Of a stretch of 64,000 nucleotides of DNA, positions 62,719 to 64,000 are shown one piece after another; within the stretch, counting starts at the first letter, position 1; every line of letters begins with the position of its first letter. Origin of the DNA: Rhodospirillaceae bacterium UBA1479. GTDB lineage: Bacteria > Pseudomonadota > Alphaproteobacteria > Rhodospirillales > Casp-alpha2. Location of the stretch: positions 735,198-799,197 of the forward strand of contig DCRZ01000002.1 of NCBI GenBank assembly GCA_002325375.1, given 5' to 3'. A program made the translations under genes and the position numbers. The notes beneath the pieces are model-generated. The model ran no database searches, had not been told where the DNA came from, and saw nothing but the letters and a program-made list of their open reading frames with translations.

Positions 62719-63492
62719 ATGGCAACGACGCTTGAAGGGATCCTGTTCGATCTTGAAGGCGTCCTCTACCAGGGAGGGACGTCCATCCCCGGTGCGGCCG
62801 AGACCCTGGTGTGGGCCCGGGATCGGGGCCTGAAAACCCGTTTTCTCACCAATACCACCTTGCGTCCGCGCGCCGCCGTGTGGCGGCGGCTGCGCGACAT
62901 GGACCTGCCCGTGGATGCGGACGATATCGTCACCCCGGCCATGGCGGCGGTGTCGCTGTTGCGTGACCGCGGCCTGCGGCGGGTGCATCTGGCGGCGGAA
63001 CCGGCCCTGGCCGAGGATTTCACCGGTTTTGATCTGGTCGACGTCGATCCCGACGCCGTCGTCATGGGCGACCTGGATGCCGGGTTCGATCGGGCCCGCC
63101 TGTCCGGTTTGGCGGGCATGCTGCTCGACGGGGCGGTGCTTGTGGCGCTGCATAAGAACCGCCTGTCGCGGCCGGGCGGCGACCTGATCATCGACCTGGG
63201 GGCCTATGTGGCGGCGCTGGAGTATGCCGCCGGGGTGGACGCCGTGATCATGGGTAAACCGTCGGCGGATTTTTTCGCCCGCGTTCTGGTCGACATGGGT
63301 ATTTCCGCCGACGCCGGCCTGATGATCGGGGACGACGTGGAATCGGACATTGCCGGTGCTCAGGCGGCGGGCCTACGGGCGGTGCAGGTCATGACCGGAA
63401 AGTACGATCCGCGTACGGCGGGCCGCGCCGTGCCGGATGCCATGATCGCCAGCGTCGCCGAGCTGCCCGGCGCCATCGCCGCTTGGACCTAG
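62719..63492 (+). CDS. HAD-family phosphatase (TIGR01458-type, LHPP/HDHD2-like)
   Basis: A 257-residue haloacid dehalogenase-type phosphatase. Motif I is LFDLEGVLYQG (nucleophile D11; the usual second Asp is E13), motif II is FLTNTTLRP, motif III includes the Lys in IMGKPSADFF, and motif IV is GDDVESDIAGAQAAG. The pattern is that of the TIGR01458 group with human LHPP and HDHD2, where the second Asp of motif I is also variable. Substrate unknown. It begins 45 nt downstream of the SelW-type gene on the same strand. Confidence 0.85.
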   Translation: MATTLEGILFDLEGVLYQGGTSIPGAAETLVWARDRGLKTRFLTNTTLRPRAAVWRRLRDMDLPVDADDIVTPAMAAVSLLRDRGLRRVHLAAEPALAEDFTGFDLVDVDPDAVVMGDLDAGFDRARLSGLAGMLLDGAVLVALHKNRLSRPGGDLIIDLGAYVAALEYAAGVDAVIMGKPSADFFARVLVDMGISADAGLMIGDDVESDIAGAQAAGLRAVQVMTGKYDPRTAGRAVPDAMIASVAELPGAIAAWT

Positions 63493-63554
63493 GGGGCGTT
63501 TGTTGCTACCGTCCGGGCCGTTCGATGAAGAAGAAACCATGAAGGAGACGATCC

Positions 63555-64000
63555 ATGGACCTGGTGATCCGCGGTGCTGATATCTATGACGGCCGGGGCG
63601 GCAGCCCGTACAAGGGCGACGTCGGTGTATCGGATGGGCGCATCGCTGCCGTAGGTGTGGTCGATGCCACGGGGGCGGAGGAAATTGACGCCTCGGGCCT
63701 GGCCCTGATGCCGGGGATCATCGACAGCCATACCCATTTCGACGCGCAGATCACCTGGGACCCCTGGTGCACGCCGTCACCGGCCTTGGGTGTGACCAGT
63801 GTGCTGATCGGCAATTGCGGCTTCACCATCGCCCCCTGCAAGGCGCCGGACCGGGACCTGATCATGAAGAACCTGGTGCAGGTCGAGGGTATGTCGCTGG
63901 ACGTCCTGCGTTCGGGCATCGCCTGGGATTTCGAAACCTTCCCCGAATACCTGGACATGCTGGAAGCCCGTGGCTCGGCCCTCAATGTCGGGGCCTTCCT
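63555..64000 (+). CDS. Amidohydrolase, N-acyl-D-amino acid deacylase-like, N-terminal part
   Basis: The first 148 residues of an amidohydrolase cut by the window's right edge. The metal-binding motif is DSHTHFDAQITWDP (near 57-70), followed by GVTSVLIGNCGFTIAPC and RDLIMKNLVQVEG, which fit the D-aminoacylase group of metal-dependent hydrolases. Members hydrolyse N-acyl-D-amino acids, but many have unknown substrates. AAGGAG precedes the ATG at 63555. Confidence 0.88.
   Translation, partial: MDLVIRGADIYDGRGGSPYKGDVGVSDGRIAAVGVVDATGAEEIDASGLALMPGIIDSHTHFDAQITWDPWCTPSPALGVTSVLIGNCGFTIAPCKAPDRDLIMKNLVQVEGMSLDVLRSGIAWDFETFPEYLDMLEARGSALNVGAF

Overview
The window is GC-rich, densely packed DNA from an alphaproteobacterium, most likely in or near the Rhodospirillales. 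The evidence is the gene content and order: divK-pleD next to rpmG, hisZ-purA, an RluA-type synthase followed by rpoH, gatCAB, pyrB-pyrC-plsY, and dprA-topA-rnr. A short cereblon-like CULT protein matches the Magnetospirillum type residue for residue at the key positions. No rRNA, tRNA, CRISPR array, insertion sequence or prophage was recognised. Both ends cut genes: a DMT transporter at the left and an amidohydrolase at the right.

Layout. 1-2.8 kb: two paralogous EamA transporters flanking an SpmA/SpmB-like membrane fusion. 2.8-7 kb: a Sel1-repeat protein, a TPP enzyme with a small zinc-ribbon gene, and a divergent dienelactone hydrolase. 7-19.5 kb: accessory genes including a secreted small protein, a thioesterase, a chemoreceptor, a flavin reductase, a very large Pro/Ala-rich ankyrin-start protein, a GMC oxidoreductase, PilZ, GcvR-like, SDR, a Cys-rich unknown and a cupin dioxygenase. 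19.6-24.9 kb: an acyl-CoA catabolic cluster with ADP-forming acyl-CoA synthetase (two subunits), enoyl-CoA hydratase and two adjacent acyl-CoA dehydrogenases. 24.9-28.8 kb: threonine aldolase, JAMM protease, RluA-type synthase, rpoH. 28.9-34.3 kb: a membrane protein plus a tail-anchored pseudokinase downstream of hisZ-purA. 35.4-38.4 kb: a Crp/Fnr regulator, divK, pleD, rpmG. 38.5-53.8 kb: a long mostly minus-strand block (S41 protease, rnr, topA, dprA, an EmrAB-type efflux pair, plsY, pyrC, pyrB, ruvX). 53.9-59.9 kb: an SH3 protein, a TorF-like porin, gatCAB and a GNAT gene. 60-64 kb: a periplasmic-binding/histidine-kinase hybrid, the cereblon-like protein, a SelW-type redox protein, a HAD phosphatase and the start of an amidohydrolase.

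Points of most interest. (1) The 123-residue CULT protein keeps all four zinc cysteines and the complete aromatic cage that binds thalidomide-type ligands in the Magnetospirillum protein. (2) A pseudokinase lacks the HRD and DFG aspartates, is anchored at its C terminus, and sits next to a small membrane protein. (3) The palindrome ATTGTATACAAT, or a one-base variant, occurs in three separate promoter regions (TPP enzyme/dienelactone hydrolase, acyl-CoA genes, efflux pair), suggesting one shared regulator. (4) The efflux pair, an AT-rich stretch and a small orphan gene lie between plsY and dprA, which are usually close neighbours, so this looks like an insertion. (5) The dihydroorotase encoded after pyrB has lost metal- and substrate-binding residues and is probably a structural partner of PyrB.

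All calls come from reading the sequence and recalled family knowledge. No database search was run, and start codons are chosen from ribosome binding sites and signal peptides where these were visible.
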